From: Epithemia pelagica
Lineage: Eukaryota > Bacillariophyta > Bacillariophyceae > Surirellales > Surirellaceae
Reading direction: 5' to 3'
NCBI GenBank assembly: GCA_946965045.2
Contig: OX337237.1
Location: forward strand, 2,542,001 to 2,606,000
Length of the DNA: 64,000 nt
Positions 18,516 to 29,038 of the stretch are shown one piece after another (position 1 is the stretch's first letter; every line of letters starts with the position of its first letter). The notes under the pieces were generated by a model, which saw only the letters and a list, made by a program, of their open reading frames with translations, did no database searches and was not told the origin of the DNA. The translations under genes were made by a program, and so were the position numbers.

Positions 18516-21500
18516 CTACTTGTCCCATTTCTCTTGCGTGTAGCCCAACACTGAGGCGGCCGCTTGTTGTTCCAAAGTCAATTCGGACCAATCCAAGTCA
18601 TCCAAGCCATCAGGGTCCTTATCCTCGTCCCACAGTTTCTCCGTGTAGCCCAATACAGCAGCGGCTTCTTTCACTGTTCGTATCGAATAAAAGGATCATA
18701 TACAAATAAGCAACCAAAATTAGTTTTCTCACACGGAACCCTGGCCCCGAAAAAAGTACAACTTACCATGCAGCGGGAGTTCCTCCCAATCGCAATCGTC
18801 ATAATTCTCTCGATCACTACCGTCTGGACTTTTAAAGTCATCTTCATCGTAATTGAACAGTTTGGCTGCTTCTTGCTGTTCCGGTCGCAGATCACTCCAT
18901 GTCATTGCCTTGATCACGGGAGGATCTTGATCCTTATCCCATATGATTTTCGTGAAGCCAAGCAATTCCGCCGCCGCTCGAACTAAGCAAAACAAAGATT
19001 GACGCACAAACATGAGAAAACATCCACAGAATTTTTCGCCCGCCTAAAACGTAGCAACACATACCGTCCTCAGGGAGATCCTTCCAGTCGTAATTGTCAT
19101 AAAGTATCTGTTCTTCTCCGTTTGACATCTTCTTCACTTGCTTAAAATCGTCTTTATCATATCTCAGCAACTTGGCAGCTTGTTGCTGCTCCGGTTGCAG
19201 CTCGTTCCATGTTGTGGCCTTGATCATTGGTGGTTCTTCGTCTTTATCCCACATCTTTTTCGTGAAACCAAGTAGTTCCGCGGCTGCAATTGCTGTAGAA
19301 CACAAAATCAAAAGCCAAATGGCAGTATATATGGCGGAGAAATGTGAGCAAGATGGCATGGCAAAGGATTGCGATAATTTCACTTTACCATAAAATCAGA
19401 AACAAACAAAACGTACCATGCTCGGGGAGTTCATTCCAATCCAAGTCTTCTAAGTTCATAGGCTGTGGGATATACTCTTTCTCGGTCTCCTCCATTTGCG
19501 TCTTTAGACTCTTACTTTGGAATTGCTTTTCTTCAGACCGGTTTTTGCGCTGAATTTTCAAGGACAACTTTTCCCAATTGGAACGGACCAAGAAATACGA
19601 ATTCAGAGCACCGGAACAAGCATACCCAATCACCACAGAACTCGCCAATCCTTGTAAATCGTAGCCCAGAACTAAGGTAGAAATCGCAGACAGAGGCAAT
19701 GTGACTCCCCAGCTCCCAATGAATCCCATTGCAGTCGCCAGTCCAAATCTTCCCTGGGCTCCCAACAACGTCCAGCTCACGGAACCAAACATCATGGTCA
19801 CGTTTCCAAGACATGCATAGGGGATAAGCGTCTTAAACATTTCCTGCAGGGTCTCGTCCTTGGTAAACCAGCTAGGTATTTGTTCCGAGCATGCATAAAT
19901 GGGTACTGAGCATAAAATCGCCACGAGAACGCTTACCACAACGGATTTGTGGGCGCAATAGCGAGCTCTTTGGGGTTGATCGGATCCCATTAAATTGGCT
20001 ACCCGCACTTCCGCTGCATCTGCTGTGGCCAATCCTATTTCTTCCAGGGATTCCCAAATATCTCCCAATAGTCCCCAAACTGCTACTTCGGCAGGGCCCA
20101 TGTACCCAGCAAAGACAAACAACACCTCCCATTCCCCATAGGCCATGACATACCCTAAAGACAAGGGGACGGCCTGTTTTAAAAACAAACGGACGGCCCG
20201 TGTCTCAGCCAATGCAAAATTGCCCAGAATTCCAGCCCAGTACTTGTCAAACCACGTAAAGTAGTATATCAGACACACGTTCAGGAGGAAAAACACGACG
20301 TCTATCGCCATATGAACCAATCCAATCTCTTGCAAGGAGGGATTTTCCAAAAACAGTCCGACACACAAGACACAGACAAAGCTGGTGCTCGAGCTCGCCA
20401 AGCCCATGATTGTGGCATAGATTTCATGTCCAGTCACATCCAACAAATAATACAATCCCTCATCAAGCGGGTTGATAAATTCCGCAGCATAAACAAGTAT
20501 GGCATAACGATAGGCCATATCGGCGACTTGCTCATCAAAGCCCAGCCACTCGACAATGTCTTCCAAAAAATATACAAACGTGATTGCGAAGGGAATCAAC
20601 ATGACTTGATAAATAACAGCAGCTATTTGGACCATTTGCCCCGCCAGATAGTACCGTTTGGCTCCAATCGCGTGGCTGCAAAGAGTAAGGAGGCTGGTGT
20701 GTGCCCCCTCCATGAGCATGGTGGACAGGGTGTAAATGAAGCTTACAGAATAAAACGCCGCCAGTGACTGAGTACCCAGCATTCGTCCAATCACCGCCAC
20801 TTCCATGAGACCAAGAACATTCGCGACAATTGTGTGCAAAGTAAAGGGTAAGGCCAACCCGAGAAGTGCGTCCATTTCGGCATCCCATGTGGCACATTTG
20901 GACACCTTGCGACGAAACCGACGAGAACACAAAAAGCGCCACCACGGGCGTTTTCCACAGCAAAGGTTCACGTTTACCTTCTTCTTCGCTCTCGGTACCA
21001 ATGCTGATGCGGATTCGTTGTTCTGGTCATCCCCGTCCATGAGAACATAGTATCCATCGTCGGTCGCGAGCGGGGTTTGTTGAGGCGTCTGGAGATCTTC
21101 CTTATCCGAGGGTGGCGAGACTGAAGGTGACTTGACGAGCTTGCTGGATTCCTTCGTATTGGAGGCGGTTGGATCTTCGTCTTTCATTTCAATATAGTCA
21201 TGATCTGCCGCCCGATCCACAGGGACCAAAGTAGTAGTAGTCTTCTGTGCGGACTTGTGTACGGGACTTGCCCGGTCTGGAGCAACGCGAGGATGAAATG
21301 CATCGTCAGTGGGTGGTGCGTTTGGAGAGGTGGGTAGAATCAATACTTCACGAGCATTCGTAGCAGGGAGTTCTGGTTCTTGGCGAGGAAGCTGATCTAC
21401 TGGCACTCTTGTTTCGGTGGGTATCGTGGCCTGTTCGTTCGACGTGGAGTGATGACGTGCAATAGCTTGATTATCGAGGGAATGACGACGGGGAGAAGCC

Positions 21501-23380
21501 GATCTCTTTACTGCCTCTTGTTTTCGGAACCGCAATCCCAGAAAGGAACTACGTCGTCCAGTCCTTGGTTTCGAGGATGATGTCGTTGTCGTCACTGCTG
21601 CTGCTGTTGGATTCTGTAGTGTCGTCTCTTGCACTGGTCCTGTTGGTGCTGTTACGGACACCGAAGGTTCGGCAAAAGTGCCACGTGGTACGTCGACCAG
21701 TTCCACCTTTTCCAATGCTTCTTCGTGTGCGCCTGGTGTTGATACTGCAACACCCTGCTTCTTGGATGACTCGGTGGAGGGTTCGGACTCGACAACGTCT
21801 GCTGTTGGATTCTGTAGTGTCGTCTCTTGCACTGGTCCTGTTGGTGCTGTTACGGACACCGAAGGTTCGGCAAAAGTGCCACGTGGTACGTCGACCAGTT
21901 CCACCTTTTCCAATGCTTCTTCGTGTGCGGCTGGTGTTGATACTGCAACACCCTGCTTCTTGGATGACTCGGTGGAGGGTTCGGACTCGACAACGTCCGA
22001 GTAAACCTTCTTGCTTTTCTTTTTTTCCGATACGTGGCGGTACGAGCTCGATAGAGATCCTTGTGAAAGTTCGTCATCAAAATTAAACAGCAAGTCTTCT
22101 TCAATGGCTTGGACAACTTCGTCCAGAGTATCGTCGTCGTCGCCGTCATTGGTCGTTTGTGAATCCTTCTTGTGGTTCACCATGCCCATTTCTTGCATCA
22201 TGTCATTCACGTACGAGGTGGATGGTTCCATGTCTTGTTGGACGGGGTTGGAATTCACATCCACTTCTAGTTGCTGCTTGGAGGAGTCTTCTTGCTGCTT
22301 GGAGGAGTCTTCTTGAGGATCGTTCAAGGGCCATGGCAATGTAGGTTCTTCTTGTTGTTGTTGTTTGGACGCTGGCCTCTCAAACAAGAGCGGCTCTTGC
22401 ATCCTTTTACGCTCTTTCCTTTTTGGTTCCAAAATGTGTATCGAATTACTGACCACTTTGGCTGCTCCCTGCAATCGCCGTTCTTGCATCCTTTTACGCT
22501 CTTTCCTTTTTGGTTCCAAAATGTGTATCGAATTACTGACCACTTTGGCTGCTCCCTGCAATCGCCGTTGTCGTGCTCGAAGGGATGCACCCCATTTGGT
22601 CCACCACTGTGGGCGTTTTTCTCCTGGTGCCGTATCCATTTGCAATTCGATCGAATTGCCTCCGGGCATTTCATTGTCTAACCCATAGTACTTGAGAACA
22701 TGATCTTCGTCGTTGATACTGATATTAGCATCGTCATCTTCGTCAGAAAACTCTTCCTCGGAAAACTCATCTGGCGAGAGACTCGTTTCCACCAGATTCG
22801 AGGGACGAGGATTAGGTGAGGGTATAGAGTGAAGGGAAATTGGAGTGTTGGGCGTTGTTTTCAAAAGTCCATCTCGAACTGGTTGCGTAGCATCCACGTC
22901 ATTCATGGACAAAGACTGCTTGTCTTCTTGTTGTTTCTTGGCTCTAATTTTTGTCGACGTGATCTTGGCACCTTGTTTGACTCGTTCCATAAACTCTTGA
23001 GTATTTTCGTGCCAAACTTCGACCGATTCGTTGGACAGGTCCGCGTCCGTCGGAGCGACATATGGGGTCCACTCCTTGCTGGTGTCCTTGTCATTTCTAG
23101 TGCCGCTTTGAATCGCAACTTGTTGATGTTGGAGTTGCCTTCGGAATCGTTCCTTCTTGTACTTTTCTCGGACCGCCACACAAAAGGGAATGAGGAGAAT
23201 GGCCAATATAGAAAGCAGGAAGGTGATGATGAGAGCAACAGGGCTAGGGTCGATCGTCGAGACTTGATAGCCGTCAAAACCATGCTCATCTTCATTTCCA
23301 CTCAACCAGTTCGAATATCCTTCCTCCTGCCAATACTCATCATCTCCATCGTCGTCATAATTTCCATCATCGTCCGCCAT
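18516..23380 (-). CDS. MATE-family transporter with disordered N-terminus and four C-terminal exon repeats
   Basis: Exons are 23380-19417, 19292-19065, 18982-18767 and 18673-18516. The introns of 124, 82 and 93 bp are all GT-AG and all in phase 1. The N-terminus is acidic with one TM helix (IITFLLSILAILLIPFCVAV, about 52-71), followed by a long disordered region containing two internal tandem duplications. The MATE domain (about residues 840-1280, up to 12 helices) starts MDALLGLALPFTLHTIVAN and includes VIGRMLGTQSLAAF. MATE proteins exchange H+ or Na+ for organic cations or secondary metabolites; the substrate is unknown. The tail holds about 55-residue repeats of the form DW-x-ELP-x-HG, AAAELLGFTKKMWDKD, W-x-EL-x-PEQQ-x-AA, one per exon boundary, and ends with LGYTQEKWDK. 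I know this LGY/WD-type motif from other algal proteins but cannot name a domain. Confidence 0.88.
21603..21998. repeat. 198-bp tandem duplication inside the MATE gene
   Basis: Copies 21603-21800 and 21801-21998 are almost identical and encode 66 residues in frame (start of unit ADVVESEPSTESSKK). One visible difference changes one residue in AAHEEAL/GAHEEAL. The period is divisible by three, so the frame is kept. Confidence 0.95.
22395..22568. repeat. 87-bp tandem duplication inside the MATE gene
   Basis: Copies start at 22395 and 22482 and encode 29 residues each (LQGAAKVVSNSIHILEPKR followed by KERKRMQE). A further 21-bp duplication (coding EDSSKQQ) lies near 22275-22320. All are in frame, in the disordered part of the protein. 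Confidence 0.9.
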
Positions 23381-24443
23381 GGTGGATCCTTCTTCTTGCT
23401 GTTCTTGTTCTTATTGTTAGGGCGACGATCGTTTGCAATCCAAAAGACGATTGTGGATTGTGGAGGTGCTCGAAAGGTGCTTCCTAAGAAAAAACCCACA
23501 AAAATATCCGAAATAAATGACACAGTCACGAAGAGCAAGAGCGGCATCGGTTGAATCTATTATTCAACGGATCTTTGTTCTTGGTCCCGAACGTTCCGCA
23601 TGCCTTTGTGTCTAATAATTATAGGGAACCAATGAGTTCGAAGGCTCGAAGGCATGCTTTGATAGGTGCGTTTGAAGACTGAAGACACGTTCCTCATTCC
23701 TCCTTTCTGTTTTTTGAGCAACATTAATTAAGCCCACAGGCCTTTCTTAGTTAGCCCTCTGCGCGCCCGGCGACATACGCGTATGCGCACTTAAAAAAGA
23801 GCGCGCACCGAACATAGTAATTTTTGCAATCTGGTCAACATCGATAATCGACAAAATCACAACATATCAAATAATAGAATCACACGTTCCAAAACCAACA
23901 CGAGTGAGGTATAAGAGATTTGAATTGCACTTCATTCCATGATCATGCCAATCAACAAGGCCACTGCACGATTGTCGTTTTGCTCTCTAGGTTGGAGTAG
24001 TCAGGTTGTGTCTGGTTTTCTAGGCGATGTTTTAACCTAGGTAGGTAGGTAGATAGTTTGATTTGGAGAACGACGTGAACAAGGGTTTGTCAAGCAGCAA
24101 AATAACGCGATTGAACCCAAACGATCAAAATTACCACCTTCTCCACTCTGAATAAAAGGGAGGACCTTCCAAGTTCCACAAGACCCTGCCTACAACTGGA
24201 GCAACCAACGCCACTCAGCAACAGAGTGATGATACTCTTGGTCGACACTGCGCTACCAATTTGACCTTTTGCAGGTAGTCGTGATATCGTTTGGTATCGT
24301 AAACCGTAAAATGTGTAGGAATTTGCGCAGAACCGCGATGGTACTCAACTTCCTTGTTACGAACGAACCTAGGAGTTTCCCAATCCGCGCAAGAAAAGGA
24401 TGTGTAGTAGAAAATGAAACAAGGAACGCCGTTGCTCCTCGAA
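23381..24443. other. Intergenic region upstream of the MATE gene, no gene seen
   Basis: About 1.06 kb between the MATE start and the stop of the RWD gene. It contains a short (TAGG)n-like run near 24038-24055 and an AT-rich stretch at 23810-23900. No frame shows a recognisable motif and I see no tRNA. Confidence 0.5.
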
Positions 24444-26186
24444 TCACTTGAGAGTTGTCGTGGAGGAGCGTTCAAACCACTGCTGCTGCTCCACAGCGTC
24501 GGTCCAGCTTTGGGATCCAATGGCCCAGACTAGACGATGTAGTTCGTGATAGGTTAGATGAGTGAGGCGCAGATTCTTGTTGCTGCTGTTGCCATAGTGG
24601 TTATGCAAGGCATCCCAGAATTCCATTGGATTGTGCGTAGGCCACAGGATGCTGTCGCAGGGGTATTTGGAAGCATTTGTCGACGACGGCGATAGGCTGT
24701 CATCACTAGTACTGTTGTTGTTGTTGTTTGGTCGAAGGACGGGTCCTTCCACAAGCACTTGCATTTGACGTTCCAAGCAGGCATGGCCTTGAGAATCTAC
24801 ATCGACACGACTGGACCGCCAACGTTTGAGAAACAAACTCACGGATTTCTTATCGGGACCGAGCAAGATAACCATCAACAGGGGATGACTGGAGGATTTC
24901 CGTAGTGGTGCCCGTGTCGAGGTTTCGTCGTCCTCCCCTTCTCTATTGGTTTCTTCTCCAGGAACAATGTCCGCAACAATGCAAAGTGTTCCCAATTCAT
25001 TGGATGTTTTGAACAACCATTTGCGATAGCCCTTGGAGTCGTTCATGTGATCGACATGAATCAAGGCCCCATAGAAGTCTGACTGAACAGAGGAACGAGA
25101 GAGCTTTTGTTTGGCATCGTTTTCTTGGTGTTGTTGTTGTTGGATGCTGTCGTCGTTGGGCTCTTTATTGTCATAGACTTTCATGCTGGTTTTGAACAAG
25201 GCTTCCAAATCCGCTTCTCGACAGGCCGCCGCAACAATGGACATTTCCGAAACTTCATGGAAACCTTCAAATCGACGTTTCTCATTGAGACATTTCTCTT
25301 CGGTATCCTGATCTAGTCGTTGGTTGTCGTAATGGCGGTTCTTGTTGTCAGTTTCGTCTCCTGGTTCCACTGTTATAGGTTCTTGCATTTCCCCCCGTAC
25401 CACGAGATATTGCCAGGACCACTGACGAATCTCATCGTAAAAGGCATTGCAATCCTCATCTCGTCCTTCCATGATGATCAATCCAGGCCAGCCAATCTTG
25501 ACGTAACCCGTCAATTGATAGTGCTGTGCCAGTTCTTGCAAGTCTTTGCGTTTTTGTTTGGCAATAATATGATGCGAATAGATCAAACGACGCCCCAGTG
25601 TAACAGTCCGTGTGGTTGGGGCAGATTCGTGAGCCATTGTCAAGTCAGGGCTGTGCCACGACGGGCCATGAGTTCGTTGCAGAGATAGTTTTTGATCATG
25701 CTCTTGAACCAGCGTGGGCCAAATATCTTGCACCCATTCGTCGGCTGCCGACAATACCAAAAAGACACCTTCACATCCTAGAACAGAGGACGCCGTTTCT
25801 CGACAATGCGACAGCAAACTGGACAGTCCCTCTTTGTAGGCTAATTTCACCAGTGGTGACGAGGAGGGAGCTTGTGGACCTTGTTTCACATTACTTGATG
25901 GCTGTGCTTGTTTCAACTGTGCCGAAATGTGGAGTGGTTCCGTTTCCGGATACGTGGGGACAAGATGCAACGACAAGAGTATGGGAATGTGCGGTTGTTC
26001 CAATGAGTCATCACTATGGGCTGTCAAGTGCAACTGACGGTGGACCACTGGACAATCGGACTCGCTTGCTTCACACCAGGCTTCCTCTTCGGAAAATGCT
26101 GCAGCTACAAACTCCAATTCGGCTTGACGACGTATCACAAGGTCATCCTCATCGAGAGAGGATGGTTCCATAGAGGTCATGATCAT
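24444..26186 (-). CDS. RWD-domain protein with DUF1115 (Prp3 C-terminal-like) domain, RWDD2-type
   Basis: 580 aa from the first ATG in frame (26186, MIMTSMEPSS); two nearby Met codons are alternatives. Residues about 15-160 fit an RWD fold: RQAELEFVAAAFSEEEAW, the strand PILLSLHLVPTYPETEPL, and a helix LSSLLSHCRETASSVLG. The middle contains YSHHIIAKQKRKDLQELA and TGYVKIGWPGLIIMEG, the signature of the DUF1115 domain shared by RWDD2 and Prp3. A second, related stretch follows (ALIHVDHMNDSKGYRKWLF and VILLGPDKKSVSLFLKRW), and a divergent C-terminus. In other eukaryotes RWDD2 proteins are poorly characterised; RWD folds mediate protein contacts, for example in the ubiquitin/SUMO pathway. Copies of the gene's 5' flank, with degenerate first codons, are repeated upstream. 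Confidence 0.75.
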   Translation of the reverse strand: MIMTSMEPSSLDEDDLVIRRQAELEFVAAAFSEEEAWCEASESDCPVVHRQLHLTAHSDDSLEQPHIPILLSLHLVPTYPETEPLHISAQLKQAQPSSNVKQGPQAPSSSPLVKLAYKEGLSSLLSHCRETASSVLGCEGVFLVLSAADEWVQDIWPTLVQEHDQKLSLQRTHGPSWHSPDLTMAHESAPTTRTVTLGRRLIYSHHIIAKQKRKDLQELAQHYQLTGYVKIGWPGLIIMEGRDEDCNAFYDEIRQWSWQYLVVRGEMQEPITVEPGDETDNKNRHYDNQRLDQDTEEKCLNEKRRFEGFHEVSEMSIVAAACREADLEALFKTSMKVYDNKEPNDDSIQQQQHQENDAKQKLSRSSVQSDFYGALIHVDHMNDSKGYRKWLFKTSNELGTLCIVADIVPGEETNREGEDDETSTRAPLRKSSSHPLLMVILLGPDKKSVSLFLKRWRSSRVDVDSQGHACLERQMQVLVEGPVLRPNNNNNSTSDDSLSPSSTNASKYPCDSILWPTHNPMEFWDALHNHYGNSSNKNLRLTHLTYHELHRLVWAIGSQSWTDAVEQQQWFERSSTTTLK

Positions 26187-28480
26187 GATCAGCACAAAAT
26201 TCAAAGATCTCAAGGGGTCGCGTATAGGTCATAGAAAAGTCGCTACTACAAGATGTCAGGCGACTCAGGTTTTCATGTGAAAGTTGGTCATACCATACCC
26301 CTCATAAACGTAAAAGGCAACACTCGTGACGGATCCCTGTTGGCGTAGTGATAAGTGTTCTCAGCTTCGGATCGTGTTCCTCACACTGGCAGTGATTGTA
26401 GCCTCCATCCGCAACTATGGCCTGGGGAACTCCTCTGTCGTGTCGCGGGAGTGGGAGAACTCCCCGGGACTGCTCTCTGCCTCCGCCGACGTATACGCAA
26501 AGGTGATCCCCAGGACCATTTAGATATGGTAGCCACCGTCCTTCTTGTTGGTGGGGAATGGGGTTTGGCAGCTGCGTGCATGCTGCGAGAGGGTTCCTTT
26601 TGGTGACCACATTGGTGCGGAGGAAAAAGCAAAAAGAGAAAGAGGCCTACCGTATACCGTACACATGAAAGTCTCAATTGATCGCGCTCTGACATGCCCT
26701 CACGGTGTTTAACGGCACCCGGGCTGGGACAGCTTTTGCAGTGAAATCCAGCTTTAACACACCAACGAGTTTCACTTTATGACATCGACAGATGATGATT
26801 CCATGTTTTATATTAGGTCATGATCAGTACAAAATGATGGATGCGACGCACCCCCGTCCCGTGACCAAATCCATGAGGTCGCGTATCGGTCATGTAATCT
26901 AACCATATGCCAGGCGACTCAGGTTTTCACGTGAAAGTTGGGACGCTTTGGTCATAAACATAAAACAACCTCTTGCGTTCAGTTCCTTGTTGGCGTAGTG
27001 GTAAGTGCTCTCAACTTCGGCTCCTTTTCGTCATATCGCAGCGTGTGTAGTGTCCATCCATCGTCGGCCTGGAGAGCCCCCTTTTGACATGCCGACGTTG
27101 GTCCGAGCACTCCCGGGAGCTTGATCCTTTCGACGGTATATATGGAAGAGCGGCCACAGAACCGATTAAGCATGGTAGCACCGCTCTGCTCGTGGGAAAC
27201 TTGAGCCCGCTGTTGATTGCATGCTGCGACAAGGTTCCTTTTTGGTGGGTTTCGTGCGCATTTGCTTGTCGCTTACTCATAGGAAAAAGCAAAAAGAGTA
27301 CACATCGACCTGTAGCATTCACATGAAAATCTCAACAGATCACGCTTCGACATTGGAAGCGGCTACTGATACACGGTGGGCTGGGATGAGCTTTTGCGGT
27401 GAAACCCAGTCTTTACAATCCAACGAGTGCGTTAAGCCGAAAGGTTAGGGACGTGGGAGACCGATGGTCAGCTCTGGGTTGACACAAGATTCGTCCTTCC
27501 CGCGTGCGGGCAGGATGACCATGGTCTCCCTGGAGGCCCATGTTCGCATGTGGACCTGTCCCTCGTTTTTTGTGTGCGCATATCCTACTTGGTTCCGTCG
27601 GCAGTACCTAGGGTACACCATTTGTCGATTCCTCGGAAAAAGCAAAACGTGCCACCGTTCACATGAAACTCTCAATCGATCACACCAAACACCAGCTTTC
27701 GCGGTAAAGTGCGGTTCTCATATATCAACGAGTTTCACATTGGTCTCAAGGAGCGTTTAGCCGAGAGGTAAGGGACGTGGGACACAGGGAGTCAGCCACG
27801 AGTATGTATAAGATTAACATACTCGTTTCGTGCGGGCTGGCTTCTGAAGTGTTCCTGGACGGTCCGTGCCGGATTGTGGACCTGGCCCTAACCTCTGGTG
27901 TGCGCACATCCAAATGGAAGGCAGAGTTGTCTCCAACGTATTTTTACCAAACGGCACAAGCAGCTTCTTTTGTCCTTTGGCAATTGGAACATATACGCGG
28001 TGACGAGGTTCCTTTCTGATGTCCTTGTCCTCACTTCCGATAGCTCACACGAGTGGCCAATTCCGTTAAAGTGGTGCTCTCACAAGGAAAAAACAACAAA
28101 GAGTTCAGGAGAAAAGTGTCTTCTAGGAGGAAGGTACCCGGTTCTGCAGGACCAACCGTTTCCATGAAAATATCAAAAGATTCAGGCAACACAACGCCAC
28201 ACAGCGACAACCAACCGAGCCTCCACGAGTGGCTTTGGAGGTAAAACCCAGTCTCTGCATACCAAGAAGTTTCTCTCTGAGCACAATTTGCGTTTAGCCG
28301 AGGATGAGGGACGCGGGATAGTAATATCCGGGGCCTTTCGAAACCGATATCGGTGAAACAATTGCTCGCTGTCCATGGTCTCCCTGGAGGGTTCACGCCG
28401 GATAAGGGACCTGGCTTTTACTTCCGGTGTGCGCACATCCGACTTGGAAGCAAGTTGCCTCCTATTTTTTAGCATCGATC
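26161..28480. repeat. Degenerate array of copies of the RWD-gene 5' flank
   Basis: The first unit (26161 to about 26810) and the second (about 26785 to 27440) are aligned by GATGGTTCCAT/GATGATTCCAT, GAGGTCATGATCA, GGTCGCGTAT, CAGGCGACTCAGGTTTTC, TGGCGTAGTG (26341, 26991), GGAAAAAGCAAAAAGAG and CACATGAAA plus TCTCAA. The period is about 650 bp. Shorter third to fifth copies (about 27440-27750, 27760-28290, 28290-28480) keep subsets such as AGCCGAGAGGTAAGGGACG, CCATGGTCTCCCTGGAGG and GTGTGCGCACATCC. The TGGCGTAGTGG stretch fits a tRNA-type A box, but no convincing B box or cloverleaf follows. No long ORF is conserved between units, so the array looks non-coding. Confidence 0.65.
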
Positions 28481-29038
28481 ACACCACAACGAACATCGTC
28501 CGAGTGATCGCAGGAACGCACACGTTGATCATCAATCTGCGAAGGTGTGACACGAGGACCATGACGCTTCAATTTAGAGATCCATTGTTTGGCATTGGAT
28601 GTTATTTCGAGCCAGGACGATCGAACCATGCCATTTGCTTTGTATTGACAGTAAAGATCCGAGGTAAGGATGCATAGGATCCGCGACTGGATCTTTCGCT
28701 GAGTCAGTCGCTGTAACTATGCATGACACTCGTTCCGCATGCGAGAGCCACAAAGGGAGCAAAAAGTGAGATGCTTCGATGGAAATGGCTTTCTCTCCAT
28801 GGCACACTTTAGTACCCTAGGAACACGATTGAACCTCCAAAGAGAGACAACACCACACAAGCATTCGACCTACGTACTCCTAGATGGTATCGTTTCCGTT
28901 AGAGTTGAGAGGTGCAGGTTTCAATTCGATCTCGTTTTTCCAATCACTCGGACCTATTATCTAGTCATCTTTTTGTATCACAACAAATCAAGTCGGAAAG
29001 CTCAGAATAGTGCTCAAGTCGAACGTTTTGATTGAACC
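28481..29038. other. 5' flank of the second LRR gene, no gene seen
   Basis: No convincing frame. It contains the near-repeat GGATCCGCGACTGGATC at about 28678-28694, and otherwise nothing I can name. Confidence 0.45.

Noticed and set aside
26338-26410. Possible tRNA gene because of TGGCGTAGTG
   Set aside because: Anticodon and T stems do not pair and no proper B box is visible; kept only as an A-box-like feature of the repeat.
27464-28677. Several 80-100 aa ORFs sharing VSLE and SGVRTS
   Set aside because: The similarity follows the DNA repeat units and the frames break between copies, so coding is unlikely.
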